From Bradyrhizobium sp. NFR13 (GTDB lineage: Bacteria; Pseudomonadota; Alphaproteobacteria; Rhizobiales; Xanthobacteraceae), in contig NZ_FOTP01000008.1 of assembly GCF_900114605.1 (NCBI RefSeq), forward strand, positions 1 through 64,000: a stretch of DNA of 64,000 nucleotides, given 5' to 3'. Under the pieces are notes generated by a model. The model saw only the letters and a list, made by a program, of their open reading frames with translations. It had not been told where the DNA came from and did no database searches. Made by a program: the position numbers and the translations under genes. Position 1 is the stretch's first letter. The number at the start of each line of letters is the position of its first letter. This document shows, piece by piece, positions 25,898 to 36,267 of the stretch.

Positions 25898-25924
25898 TTG
25901 AACCGTATTTTGGCCGCTCCTAGG
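25898..25924 (+). promoter_or_regulatory. Candidate groESL promoter
   Basis: CCCTTGAAC (TTGAAC at 25898-25903) is followed after 15 bases by CCTAGG. The -35 resembles sigma-32 promoters (CTTGAA) and the location, 67 bases before groES, is right, but the -10 is poor. Confidence 0.35.
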
Positions 25925-25990
25925 TCGTCTTTGCCCGCGCAGTCCGACTGCCGGGCTCACGATATCGCTAGACCGTAAAGGAGAATGTTT

Positions 25991-26305
25991 ATGCATTTCC
26001 GTCCAATGCAGGACCGCGTGGTTGTGCAACGCATTGAAGCAACCGAAAAGACTGCCGGCGGCATCATCATTCCCGATACTGCGAAAGAAAAGCCGCAGGA
26101 AGGAGAGGTGATTGCCGTCGGGCCAGGCGCGCGCAACGAGCAGGGACAATTAGTACCCTTGGACGTAAAGCCTGGTGACCGTGTCCTTTTCGGGAAATGG
26201 ACTGGCACAGAAGTGAAAATTGAAGGTCAGGATCTTCTGATTATGAAGGAAAGTGACCTCCTAGGCGTAGTCGAAAAGACAGGCTCGCTGAAGAATGCCG
26301 CCTGA
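25991..26305 (+). CDS. groES: Co-chaperonin GroES
   Basis: This 104-residue GroES (Hsp10) forms the seven-membered lid of the GroEL chamber. It has [14 protein letters not shown], the mobile loop [20 protein letters not shown], and [14 protein letters not shown]. The Met at 25991 is preferred over the Met at 25985 because AAAGGAGAA is then correctly spaced. It is followed after 39 bases by groEL in the usual operon. Confidence 0.93.
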   Translation: MHFRPMQDRVVVQRIEATEKTAGGIIIPDTAKEKPQEGEVIAVGPGARNEQGQLVPLDVKPGDRVLFGKWTGTEVKIEGQDLLIMKESDLLGVVEKTGSLKNAA

Positions 26306-27964
<1,659 letters not shown>

Positions 27965-27969
27965 GCAAC

Positions 27970-28004
27970 GAGGGGAGCCTGGATTTACATCTCTGGCTCC
28001 CCTC
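27970..28004 (+). terminator. groESL terminator hairpin
   Basis: GAGGGGAGCC (27970-27979) and GGCTCCCCTC (27995-28004) form a 10-bp perfect stem with a 15-base loop just after the groEL stop. There is no strong T-run. Confidence 0.6.
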
Positions 28005-28044
28005 AAAGACAAAGGATTTCAATGAAACCCACGTCAGCCAAGCA

Positions 28045-28266
28045 ATGTCAAATTTCTCAACCAACGTCCGACCTCCACACGAAACCCTCATTTCGGGACG
28101 GATCCAGATCCCAGGCGTCAAATCGTTTCTGATTAGGAGCGAACGCAAAGTGATTGAACATTGCGGCCGGCTTCTCAAGGCTAACGAGCTTACGTCAGAG
28201 GACCGCCGCCGTTTGACCCGGTTGGTCGAACTCGTGGAAACGGAATTACAACGTTTAGACACCTGA
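28045..28266 (+). CDS. Small hypothetical protein in the heat-shock cluster
   Basis: This 73-residue protein has a disordered start and a helical end (ERKVIEHCGRLLKANELTSE, DRRRLTRLVELVETELQRL). The helical end is typical of short regulatory or unknown proteins in rhizobia. There is no good ribosome binding site, which lowers confidence. It lies between groEL and the second ROSE-Hsp20. Confidence 0.5.
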   Translation: MSNFSTNVRPPHETLISGRIQIPGVKSFLIRSERKVIEHCGRLLKANELTSEDRRRLTRLVELVETELQRLDT

Positions 28267-28458
28267 CTATCGAAACTCCCCACAACATACTTCGTAGCGT
28301 TTACCGCGATCGCGGCATCCGGCGACAATAAATATTCGTCACGTGCGACAACGAGAGACTGCTCAGGTCTCATGGCGGCGGCTATTCGAATTAGGAAGCG
28401 CCCGGCCAAAGGACGGGCTGCGACGTTGCCGCCCTTCCAAAAAGATTTGGACACCCAC

Positions 28459-28486
28459 TTGAAACCAGATCGGCTTTTTCTAATTT
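28459..28486 (+). promoter_or_regulatory. Promoter of the second Hsp20 gene
   Basis: TTGAAA (28459-28464) and TAATTT (28481-28486) are separated by 16 bases. Transcription starting about 28493 would produce the full ROSE leader. Confidence 0.65.
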
Positions 28487-28492
28487 TTAGTG

Positions 28493-28600
28493 TGCCGCGA
28501 GAAGCGGTCCGGGCGCCATTCGAGGGCCCGGTGGAGACGGGCGCCTGGGGTGTCCGGCGCCCGCTCGTACCCAACTTGCTCAATGGAGGATTTGGCTATG
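28493..28600 (+). promoter_or_regulatory. ROSE RNA thermometer of the second Hsp20 gene
   Basis: This leader has the classic ROSE layout of Bradyrhizobium hspA: a first stem (GCCGCGAGAAGCGGT), a GC-rich middle (GGGCGCC... and GGTGGAGACGGGCGCC), a GTGTCCGGCGCC stem, and the terminal hairpin where TTGCTC (28578-28583) pairs with the Shine-Dalgarno GGAGGA just before the ATG. It blocks translation at normal temperature and melts on heat shock. Confidence 0.9.
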
Positions 28601-29059
28601 AGGACTAGCTACGATTTTGCCCCCCTTTGGCGGTCCACGATCGGCTTTGACCGCCTGTTTGATCTTGTCGACGCGGCGCAACAAACCAGTACGGAGGACA
28701 ACTATCCGCCGTGCAATGTCGAGCGCCTGAGTGACGACCGCTATCAGATATCGCTGGCCGTCGCAGGCTTCTCCGCGGACGAGATCGCAATCACTGCCGA
28801 ACAGAGCATCCTGACGGTCGAAGGCCGCAAAGCAGACAAGCAGCAGCGCGAGTTCCTGTACCAGGGAATTTCCTCGCGGCCGTTCAAGCGCCAGTTCAAT
28901 TTGGCCGACTACGTGCAGGTCAAAGGAGCCGCGTTCGACAACGGCTTGTTACAGATCGAACTGGTCCGGGAGCTACCAGAGGCCATGAAGCCGCGCCGTA
29001 TTTCGATCGCAGGCTCAGCGGGCTCGAACGTCCGGCAGATCGACGGCAAAGCAGCCTGA
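28598..29059 (+). CDS. Small heat-shock protein Hsp20, second copy
   Basis: This 153-residue class A small heat-shock protein is a paralogue of the one at 23096-23548 (same start region YDFAPLWRSTIGFDRLFDLV, same alpha-crystallin blocks, same end pattern). The sequence NVERLSDDRYQISLAVAGFS begins the domain and FDNGLLQIELVRELPEAMKP ends it. The start is fixed by the ROSE Shine-Dalgarno. A third, more distant Hsp20 gene follows in the same direction after 77 bases. Confidence 0.93.
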   Translation: MRTSYDFAPLWRSTIGFDRLFDLVDAAQQTSTEDNYPPCNVERLSDDRYQISLAVAGFSADEIAITAEQSILTVEGRKADKQQREFLYQGISSRPFKRQFNLADYVQVKGAAFDNGLLQIELVRELPEAMKPRRISIAGSAGSNVRQIDGKAA

Positions 29060-29083
29060 ACGCGAAACTCACGTCAACGACTA

Positions 29084-29113
29084 GACTTCCGCGGCTCCCT
29101 CGCGGCGGAAGTC
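29084..29113 (+). terminator. Hairpin between Hsp20 genes
   Basis: GACTTCCGC (29084-29092) and GCGGAAGTC (29105-29113) form a 9-bp stem in the 77-base gap between two Hsp20 genes. It could attenuate read-through or protect the upstream mRNA; there is no T-run. Confidence 0.45.
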
Positions 29114-29136
29114 GCTCGAAATGAAGGAGAGACAAT

Positions 29137-29637
29137 ATGGCTTTCAAGGATCTCATTCCCTGGAACAGCAATGGACGCGATGTCGGCGTTCATCGTGGAA
29201 CCGACGCGAACCCCTTCCTCACGCTGCATCGTGAGATGAACCGCATGTTCGACGACGTATTCCGCGGTTTTGATCTTGCCCCATTTGGGTCGACCCGGAC
29301 GCTAAGCGGGCTAGGGTGGCCGCAGATCGACATCGATGAGACGGATAAGGAGGTGCGCATCACCGCTGAACTGCCTGGTCTCGACGAGAAGGACGTCAAC
29401 CTCGAAATCGCTGACGGCATCCTTTCTATCTCAGGCGAGAAGAAGTCGGAGTCCGAAGACAAGGGGCGTCGATTCAGCGAGCGGTACTACGGCCGATTCG
29501 AGCGGCGCATCCCCTTACAGGACGTCGACGACGACAAGACCTCGGCCACATTCAAGAACGGGATACTCACCATAACGGTGCCCAAATCTGCCGAAGCAAA
29601 GAATGTCCGCCGGATCTCGATCAATCGCAATGGCTAA
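29137..29637 (+). CDS. Small heat-shock protein Hsp20, third copy
   Basis: This 166-residue protein is of the other bacterial Hsp20 class: MAFKDLIPWNSNGRDVGVHR, a long N-terminal arm (FLTLHREMNRMFDDVFRGFD), then the domain PQIDIDETDKEVRITAELPG and FKNGILTITVPKSAEAKNV. A strong ribosome binding site (GAAGGAGAGACAAT) precedes it. Class A and class B/C proteins often act together. It has no ROSE of its own. Confidence 0.92.
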   Translation: MAFKDLIPWNSNGRDVGVHRGTDANPFLTLHREMNRMFDDVFRGFDLAPFGSTRTLSGLGWPQIDIDETDKEVRITAELPGLDEKDVNLEIADGILSISGEKKSESEDKGRRFSERYYGRFERRIPLQDVDDDKTSATFKNGILTITVPKSAEAKNVRRISINRNG

Positions 29638-29647
29638 CAGAAAAGCT

Positions 29648-29676
29648 GTAGTCGGGCCTTTCAAAGGCCCGACTAC
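29648..29676 (+). terminator. Terminator-like hairpin after the third Hsp20 gene
   Basis: GTAGTCGGGCC (29648-29658) and GGCCCGACTAC (29666-29676) form a perfect 11-bp stem with a 7-base loop, in the gap before the DegP-like gene. There is no T-run. Confidence 0.65.
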
Positions 29677-29702
29677 GGCATTCTGAGGAACCTGCTACAG
29701 CA

Positions 29703-30833
29703 ATGTTCATTCGTTCATCGTCGAAGACAATTAATCGTCGGCCTAATCGATGGCCTTTGCTTCTTTGCATGCTCCTCGTTTGGTCGCCGGCGAGCTTGGC
29801 CGACGCGCGCGGAGCCTCCACTCAAACGGCCGCCCCTGTCGTTAAGGAAACGACGCCTTCGGTTGTCAATATTTCGGTATATGCGCGCGTAAAACAGGAT
29901 AACCCGCTCTACAACGATCCGGTCTTTCGGGAATTCTTTGATATTCCCAAGCAGCTTGAAAAAGAGGTGCAGGCAACCGGCTCGGGCGTGATCGTCGACG
30001 CAGAACGCGGCTATGTGCTGACCGCCAACCACGTGGTGGCACAAATCTCAAAGGCGCAGGTCACGACTAAGGACGGGCGAAAGTTTGACGCTAAACTGGT
30101 CGGGCGCGACCCGGCAACCGATATTGCCGTTCTTCAGCTCCAAGGCCCGAAAGGAAGCCTCAAGGCCATTCCGATGGGCGATAGCGACAAGATCGAGGTG
30201 GGTGATTTCGTAATTGCGATAGGCAACCCGTTCGGCTTGGGCCAAACAGTAACGTCAGGAATTATCAGCGCTCTCGGGCGAACCGGTCTTGGCAAACAGG
30301 GCTATGAGGATTTCATCCAAACCGACGCCTCCATCAATCCCGGAAATTCGGGCGGCGCGTTGGTCAGCTTTAGCGGACAGCTGATCGGGATTAACACGGC
30401 AATTATTTCGCCGGCTGGCGGTAATGTTGGAATCGGTTTCGCTGTGCCGATCAATATGGCACGCCGGGTTATGGAGCAGCTGGTGCGGTACGGTGAGGTT
30501 CGTCGCGGGCAGATTGGCATTTCGATCCGAGACCTAGCAGCAGCCATGGCTTCCAAGGAAGGGTATCAAGGTGCGTTAATTGGCGAGGTCGTTGGTGGGG
30601 CTCCCGCAGAGAACGCAGGTTTGCAGAAAGGTGACATCGTCAAGTCAGTTGATGGCACGCCGATCAGAAGTGCGTCTCAGCTTCGTAATATAATCGGTCT
30701 CACGCCGCTGGGTAGCCGGATGGAGCTTAGGTTCGATCGCAATGGCATGAGTCGCAACGCTCTCGTCGAGGTTGGGCCTGCCAAAGCGCCGGTAAGGCGA
30801 ACGGCAGATCAAAGTGAAAGAGCGAGGTACTAA
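29703..30833 (+). CDS. DegP/HtrA-like periplasmic serine protease
   Basis: This 376-residue trypsin-like protease has a signal peptide (about 1-34), the catalytic triad His110 (TANHVV), Asp140 (DPATDIAVL) and Ser216 (NPGNSGGAL), and one PDZ domain (about 265-360, GALIGEVVGGAPAENAGLQK). Typical DegP has two PDZ domains; this one-PDZ form is closer to DegS or short DegQ-type proteases. It degrades misfolded envelope proteins under stress. It closes the heat-shock cluster, as degP does near rpoH and hsp genes in Bradyrhizobium. Confidence 0.88.
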   Translation: MFIRSSSKTINRRPNRWPLLLCMLLVWSPASLADARGASTQTAAPVVKETTPSVVNISVYARVKQDNPLYNDPVFREFFDIPKQLEKEVQATGSGVIVDAERGYVLTANHVVAQISKAQVTTKDGRKFDAKLVGRDPATDIAVLQLQGPKGSLKAIPMGDSDKIEVGDFVIAIGNPFGLGQTVTSGIISALGRTGLGKQGYEDFIQTDASINPGNSGGALVSFSGQLIGINTAIISPAGGNVGIGFAVPINMARRVMEQLVRYGEVRRGQIGISIRDLAAAMASKEGYQGALIGEVVGGAPAENAGLQKGDIVKSVDGTPIRSASQLRNIIGLTPLGSRMELRFDRNGMSRNALVEVGPAKAPVRRTADQSERARY

Positions 30834-30897
30834 CATAACAGCGTAGTCAGAGGACGTCGAGCGGGGCACCCCCCCACTTGAATGAAGGTTTACGTCG

Positions 30898-31161
30898 ATG
30901 TCACAAAAGCCAACGCAATGGGTAAATCAGGCAGCCGATCTATACGACGCAATTGGGCGGGCGATTGCTAATCTTCACGCTGCACTATCGGAGGTCGATG
31001 CAGCGTGGGTCAGAATTACGGCACAGCGCCCCGAGCCATCCGCGGCCGCTTTGGCCGCGCTCCACGCAGCTGAGCAACTTGTCGGAGTGGCCCGCGAAGA
31101 TCTTGCCCGGGCGCGCGTCGCTCTCTCCGACTTCACCGAATATAGTACGGACAGTAATTGA
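30898..31161 (+). CDS. Small helical hypothetical protein
   Basis: This 87-residue protein is Ala-rich and helical (AADLYDAIGRAIANLHAALS, LAALHAAEQLVGVAREDLAR). I do not recognise a family. The ATG at 30898 is preceded by GAAGG at moderate distance. It follows the protease gene and may be part of the same stress cluster. Confidence 0.55.
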   Translation: MSQKPTQWVNQAADLYDAIGRAIANLHAALSEVDAAWVRITAQRPEPSAAALAALHAAEQLVGVAREDLARARVALSDFTEYSTDSN

Positions 31162-31188
31162 CTGCCTTGAAAGATCATTCCTGTCGAG

Positions 31189-31407
31189 ATGGCTAAATAT
31201 TTCTTTCCTTTAGTCGGAGGCGTCTGTCTCGCCGACGATTCAGGTATCGACTTTCCGACGCGAAAAGCAGCGGTCGAACATGCGACCCGCATCGCTCGAG
31301 GCGTCGCGAAGGGAACGCCGAAGTATGCAGGCGTTAGCCGTTTCGTGGCCGTGGTCGATGAGCGCGGAGAAGAAATCTTCAGAACGGCCGTCGAAACCTA
31401 CGACTGA
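31189..31407 (+). CDS. DUF6894-type small protein
   Basis: This 72-residue protein fits the short DUF6894 proteins frequent in rhizobia: MAKYFFPLVGGVCLADDSGI, then DFPTRKAAVEHATRIARGVA, then FVAVVDERGEEIF. The layout is two strands, a helix and a final strand pair. Function is unknown. It is near the end of the heat-shock and stress cluster. Confidence 0.7.
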   Translation: MAKYFFPLVGGVCLADDSGIDFPTRKAAVEHATRIARGVAKGTPKYAGVSRFVAVVDERGEEIFRTAVETYD

Positions 31408-31694
31408 ACGGTGACGATCACTTTGCCTATCGATGGCGGCGGTGGCTACCATTGCAATTCTGAACATGTCGATTCCTCACATTATCTGGCGCGGGATCGC
31501 GCGCTGGAACGTGCAATGCCGAATTGAGGAGCGGGTTCCACGTCCATATTTATATGGGGGTTCTTTCGCTATTGGAGATCACCGCAAAGGCGACCTCGCT
31601 CGTTCCAATCAGCTCGCGTTACTCCACTTCTAAGCGCCAACTCTCGCGCTTCCTTCTACGAGTTTGATTGACGAGACTGACCGCGTCGCATCGA
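31408..31694. other. No recognisable gene
   Basis: This stretch of 287 bases has no family-like reading frame on either strand. From here to 37 kb the sequence is accessory and largely decayed. Confidence 0.5.
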
Positions 31695-31718
31695 GAGCGG
31701 AGGTGGGAAACTCCGCTC
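31695..31718 (-). terminator. Hairpin after the catalase remnant
   Basis: GAGCGGAG (31695-31702) and CTCCGCTC (31711-31718) form an 8-bp stem about 20 bases past the catalase stop on the minus strand. Confidence 0.5.
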
Positions 31719-31739
31719 CGCAACTGCGAAGGTGGCAAG

Positions 31740-33038
31740 CTAACCCATCTTAACCGTAGCTTCCCGCTCCCAAAATCTAAGTTCGGTCAATCGCCCCACG
31801 AAAGTTGCGATGTCCTTCCTGGCAGCCAACGGGATCACGCCATCGTCGAGCGCGTCCGCAATCCCAGCTTTGGCGAACAGTGGTATCGCGGCTTCGACAA
31901 AGGCGATGAACTTGCAGTGCGAGAACGCATCGGCGACGAAATCGCGCGCCGTCGACTCCTGGAGCAGATCCGCCATTCCCGCTGCGCCGGGCAGCAGCGC
32001 GACTGCATCGTAAAGCACCGATGGGCCGCCATCTATCATCTCATCCGCTTCGACGAGGCTGCCGTCGTCAGCCTTCGCGCCCGTTACCTTTGGGGCCACA
32101 ACTTCGCACACGGCCCCTTCCTTTACGATCGCCGCTTTTAGAGCGGTCAGCAGGTTGGCATCGACGCCGTCGGTGACCAGAATGCCTAGCTTGCGCCCCT
32201 CGAACCGCTGCGGCCCGTTTTTGACGATGCTGAGGGCAGGCGATACATCGAGGTCCTGTCGTGTCGGTACGGCCGCGCCGGCCGGCTTCGGCATATTCGC
32301 TAAACCGAGTTTCTGTCCAACTTTGCTGGCCAGGTCGGTGTCGATGTTGAGGAGATGTGCCACAACGCGCTCGCGGATTTCAGGGAGCTTCACCTTACTA
32401 AGTTCGAATGTGAGCGCGGCAGCGATATGCCGCTGTTCGCCAACCGTCTGACTGACGAAGAACTGCCGTGCTTGGCTATAGTGATCGGCGAAGCTTTCTG
32501 GCCGCAATCTAGCCTTCTGACCTTCCTCCGCTTCGGCGAAGCTCCTAAAGCCCTTTGCAATCGATTCTCGCGGCCCGATCCCGTGGGAATTGGGCTGATA
32601 GTTCGCCCCGCCGACCGGATTGCGCATCGCCATGTGGCCGTCTTGCTGGAAATGGGCGAAGGGGCACTTGGGCGCATTGATCGGAATATGGGTAAAGTTC
32701 GGGCTTCCGAGGCGCTTTAATTGGGTATCGAGGTAAGAGAAATTGCGGCCTTGCAGGAGGGGATCATTGGAGAAGTCGATGCCCGGCGGGACATTTTGCG
32801 TCATGAAGGCGACTTGCTCGGTCTCCGCGAAGAAATTGTCGGGCATGCGGTCCAGAACGAGGCGCCCGACTGGGATCGGCGCCAAGATCTCTTCCGGAAT
32901 AATCTTCGTCGGATCCAGAACGTCGAATTCGAATTCGTCGGCGAACTGTTGATCGAATAGCTGAACCTAGAGCTCCCATTCCGGATAGTTGCCCGATTGG
33001 ATAGCGTTCCACAGATCGCGTCGTGGGCAATTTGGGCG
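31740..33038 (-). pseudogene. katE: Large-subunit catalase (HPII type), 5'-truncated with a nonsense codon
   Basis: The minus strand encodes the C-terminal part of a large-subunit haem catalase: RRDLWNAIQSGNYPEWEL, a TAG at 32969-32967, then [60 protein letters not shown], and the flavodoxin-like C-terminal domain ([20 protein letters not shown]). The N-terminal part with the active-site His and Asn is missing and is not found upstream. The remaining open frame from 32885 (381 residues) lacks the catalytic residues. It is dead as a catalase, although the C-terminal domain could still be made. Confidence 0.85.
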
Positions 33039-34017
33039 GGCTTGATTCTAGCGCTCTCAATCTTCCGACGTCAGTCGGGACGGGAACAGCTGGGCAAAAA
33101 ACGATACTGCCGAAACGGCACTGCCTTCGCCAGGTCGATGTCTTAATCGACCCGATCCCGTTAAATCCGCGACTTAGCCAGCACCCTTACCGACTTGATC
33201 ATCATCTCTACTAACAATATGACTGAGCCATCGATATTTATGGCGCGCTCTCAGGACATTCGGAAGCACCGGGCGTCCGCACGCAGCTTTCCCAGCATCT
33301 TGACCAACTGCACAGTGAGGGGGGAGACCAATCATCACCGCCTTACGGTACATAGCCTCTCGTTCCTTCAGCAGAACGATCTTCAGCGCAACAGCTAGCC
33401 GTGCTGCATAGCTCGCTGCTTCTGCAATGATATACTGAGCGTCGCTTTCGCAGAGTGAGCGCGCTCCTTGTCCCCCGCCGACTTCTTGCTCCGAACGAAA
33501 TGGGCCGGTCTTCGAATTCCCGGCCATCGCTCTGCCGGTATCATCTGCGAGCAGGATTCCGACTGGGAAGGTTGAAGGCCCATAGGGGCCGATGTCCGCG
33601 TGCGCTTGGGCATACAAACGGCCACTCAATCCAAAGTGCGTTCGTGCAGATCAAACGGCAAAAAGACACCTCGTCCCTTTAGAAGGCCGGCATAAGTACC
33701 GCGAAGAGGCGTGGATAGTGCTCGACCTTTGGATGCCCGCGACTCGTTGTTGTGGCCGATGCGGTCAGCGAAAATTCTCTTCACCGCCGTCGGTGCCCGA
33801 GATGCTCGAAAAGACCATCGAAGTACGCCGTTGTACGCGAGGGCCCTCGGTGCTCGCATTGACGTTGCTCATCGCGCGGTCAACTCTCGCCGTCGAACGC
33901 TTTGCGATTGGGAGGCTTCGTGAGATACAGACGTCGAGAGAAGAACGAGGGCAGCAGTCACAGGCTACTCCGTGCCTTCCGAAATCTGCTGAGCCGCAGA
34001 CGATTGCATTCTCCCAG
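33039..34017. other. Decayed accessory DNA, no confident gene
   Basis: About 980 bases with overlapping open frames on both strands but none with a convincing family, start site or conserved pattern. The minus-strand frame 33174-33629 (ILLADDTGRAMAGNSKTG, AEAASYAARLAVALKIVLLK) looks somewhat protein-like but is not recognised. Confidence 0.45.
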
Positions 34018-34139
34018 CGGTTCACCTGTACGATCGACGAAGCATGCGAGGCGATCGGTTGGGACGCACGAAGCTCTACGAACTGATAGGAGCGGGACAT
34101 CTCGCGACCACAACGGTCGGACTTCGGCGACTCTGCTGA
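34018..34139 (+). pseudogene. Excisionase-type HTH protein, frameshifted
   Basis: The plus strand encodes TIDEACEAIG in one frame, then LGRTKLYELIGAGHLATTTV with GLRRLC and a stop (34137-34139) in another. Together they match the helix-turn-helix core of excisionase/MerR-like DNA-binding proteins of integrated elements. A shift near 34058 breaks it. Such proteins sit beside phage or ICE integrases, so this is probably the trace of a lost element. No integrase is recognisable nearby. Confidence 0.65.
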
Positions 34140-35287
34140 AGCCGTCCCAAGTGACCTGATCGGCCTCCTTTAACTGTTCGCTGCGATCCAAATCGAAGTG
34201 GTTTTTGGCGAAGCACGCTCCAAGCTGATCGGTCTCATCGATAAGCAACGCGCCCAACCCGTACGGGAACGGTGCCGTAGTCTGCCTGCCGGTGGGCTAG
34301 TCGACGATATCCGCCTGCTGGCGGCCGGGCATTCGTTGTCCCGGCAAAACTCAGTCAGCATTCGCGAATTGTTGGTATCGACTTTGGTAGCGTCTCGGAT
34401 CAACCTAAAAAATCATGTGTGTTCCAATGCGGAGGCGCCCTGGGCGCCATTCAATCTGAAAACGCTGGAGATAGTAAGTAGCGCAGATACAAACGCTTAC
34501 CGCGCGTGGTCGTCACAAGCGGTTGGTCAATTGTGGGAATAGCTGACACGAGCCTACTCATCGCGTCGGCTGTTGGCGTTCTGGCCTCACCATAGGCTTG
34601 TCGCCTCGAACCTCTTAGATCTCTTCAAGCAAAAGGGCTGGAAGGCGATAGGTCCCCACAGGAGCTTGACGAAGCCAATGTACAGCGTCTTCTGTTTCCA
34701 GGTCGCGCGACGGAGCGCGAGGCGTCAAACGCGTAGCGGTGGCCCGGGACAGTCCGTTCGGACATCAGGCTGAGCGTCGTCTGTCCGATGTACCAAGTTC
34801 AAGGAATAGTAGAATTGATGGTGCGGTCTCCTGTGGTTGGATGCCATCGCCTCCGCGCTCGGTGCCGAGATGGTCGACCTTTTTGACCCAAAGACGCACG
34901 TGGGTCGCTCAATCCAAAATGGCGAGGCAAGTCGAAGCGCGCGAAAACGCTGAACTAAGGTGTAAGTGGCCACACCATTGGCCGCGCGGTCATTTTTTGT
35001 AGCCTACTCTAGTTCCCTGAATTTCGAGGGACGAGCTGGTGAACGGCCGTGATAAGGAGCGTTGAGGGCGACCCTACGATCGGCTTTCCACCGTCGCTGA
35101 GGCGAGCACGGTGTCAATGATTTCAGAAACAAAATCGAGGAAAAGCCCGCGATAGGGAAGCTAACCGCACTTAGCTTCCCTATCGCATTTGAGGCGTACC
35201 GCTTTTAGCAGATATCATCCTCTTCAAGAATAGAGGCTAAAGCGCGATAAGTGAGTTGAGCCGGATCGAAAACCAGGTGCGACCATA
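34140..35287. other. Accessory DNA without recognisable genes
   Basis: About 1.15 kb with no reading frame on either strand that I can assign or that has a good start. An inverted repeat AGCTTCCCTATCGC / GCGATAGGGAAGCT flanks about 35150-35185 and could form a hairpin just before the next gene. Confidence 0.45.
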
Positions 35288-35800
35288 ATGACCAAGACGC
35301 TAATAATCCAAGACATCAAGGATTTTCTAAAGCGATTGTCGATTACGATCGAACTCGATCAGCATCGCGTCGACGGGTTGCCGCCGGAAAGATTTTCGCC
35401 CGAATACAGTCAAAGGATGTGGCACGACTGGCGGTGCCATCATCGCGATTTCATTGACAAGAAATTGCTCGCGACAGCAGATGCTATCTCGCCAGCTGTG
35501 GTGAATGGATTGACGGAGATCGCTCTCGCTTATGAGCCGGCGCGTGTTGGAGACGTCATGCTGGAGCTCTTTGCGGAGGTCGCAAGTGGCAGCTGCTCGG
35601 ACGGCGAACTTGAAACTGCGGAGCAATTCTTTGCTCGGCTGATCGAGCAAACGAGGGATGCGCCAGTGAGCAACTTCCGTCGCGTGGGGTCTCAAGCTGC
35701 GATTATGCAGTGGTTACCTATCGTCGACCCGCTGCTGATTGCTCGGGATCCCGAATGTGGCTATCGCCAAGGTGTAGGTCGGGGTACTAGCTGCTCATAG
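35288..35800 (+). CDS. Hypothetical protein, 170 residues
   Basis: The frame encodes a helical protein (KTLIIQDIKDFLKRLSITIE, SPAVVNGLTEIALAYEPARV, GDVMLELFAEVASGSCSDGE) with ordinary composition for a soluble protein. I do not recognise a family. The last 20 residues (RQGVGRGTSCS) look less natural and the end may be altered. The ribosome binding site is weak. It lies alone between decayed DNA and an antitoxin-like gene on the other strand. Confidence 0.5.
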   Translation: MTKTLIIQDIKDFLKRLSITIELDQHRVDGLPPERFSPEYSQRMWHDWRCHHRDFIDKKLLATADAISPAVVNGLTEIALAYEPARVGDVMLELFAEVASGSCSDGELETAEQFFARLIEQTRDAPVSNFRRVGSQAAIMQWLPIVDPLLIARDPECGYRQGVGRGTSCS

Positions 35801-35877
35801 TGCCGTTCGTGAATTGGATATTGACGCGTCGTCCATCTGGATCGGCAAAATCGATGGAGAGGGTGCGAGAGCGCCCA

Positions 35878-36267
35878 TCACAGGAAGACGATCTCCGTGT
35901 CGTCGTACGGAGTGAAGGCCTCGTCTATCGTGTTCGGCTGCACGTAGAGGCCGCCACGCGCGCCGTCGAGGAAACGACGCACCGAGAGCAACCCATCTTG
36001 AGAGCCATTAGTGATGAGGTCGAGCGGCGGATGTCCACCGAAGACGACCTCGTTATTTGGACCTCGCAGCCAGTCAACTCCGAGCCGTTCTTGGGGAAAG
36101 AGAAGCCCGAGCGCTTGGTGGATACGGAATACCGCTGAATTGCGCGTGAGAATGTCCACATCAAGCGTGAAGGCGCCGTGCTCACGCGCCTGCTTGCACC
36201 AGTTATAATGAGTGGAATGGGATGGATAACCGAGGACCAGAAGGCGCTGCTCTTCCGTCAATCCCAC
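35878..36267 (-). CDS. MbcA/ParS/Xre-type antitoxin (DUF2384-like), possibly truncated
   Basis: The 129-residue protein has an N-terminal helical part (GLTEEQRLLVLGYPSHSTHY) and the C-terminal toxin-binding domain pattern of MbcA/ParS/Xre antitoxins: FRIHQALGLLFPQERLGVDW, LRGPNNEVVFGGHPPLDLIT, and a final helix. These antitoxins normally pair with RES-domain toxins that deplete NAD. No RES gene is seen next to it, so it is an orphan. The GTG at 36267 is the start used; the frame continues upstream without an ATG, so the N-terminus may be cut. Confidence 0.65.
   Translation of the reverse strand: MGLTEEQRLLVLGYPSHSTHYNWCKQAREHGAFTLDVDILTRNSAVFRIHQALGLLFPQERLGVDWLRGPNNEVVFGGHPPLDLITNGSQDGLLSVRRFLDGARGGLYVQPNTIDEAFTPYDDTEIVFL

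Larger units (their letters stand above)
25458..25990. other. Intergenic region before groES
   Basis: No gene is recognised in these 533 bases. It contains a strong hairpin at 25651-25687 and a candidate groESL promoter at 25898-25924. No CIRCE element (TTAGCACTC-N9-GAGTGCTAA) was found. Confidence 0.55.

Noticed and set aside
25458-25990. CIRCE element for HrcA control of groESL
   Set aside because: TTAGCACTC-N9-GAGTGCTAA or a close variant was not found in the leader.
33174-33629. Minus-strand frame of 151 codons in decayed DNA
   Set aside because: Some protein-like stretches but no family, poor start context and surrounded by decayed DNA; not strong enough to call.
34198-34542. Plus-strand frame of 114 codons
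   Set aside because: No family or site; the opposite strand is equally open, so neither could be supported.
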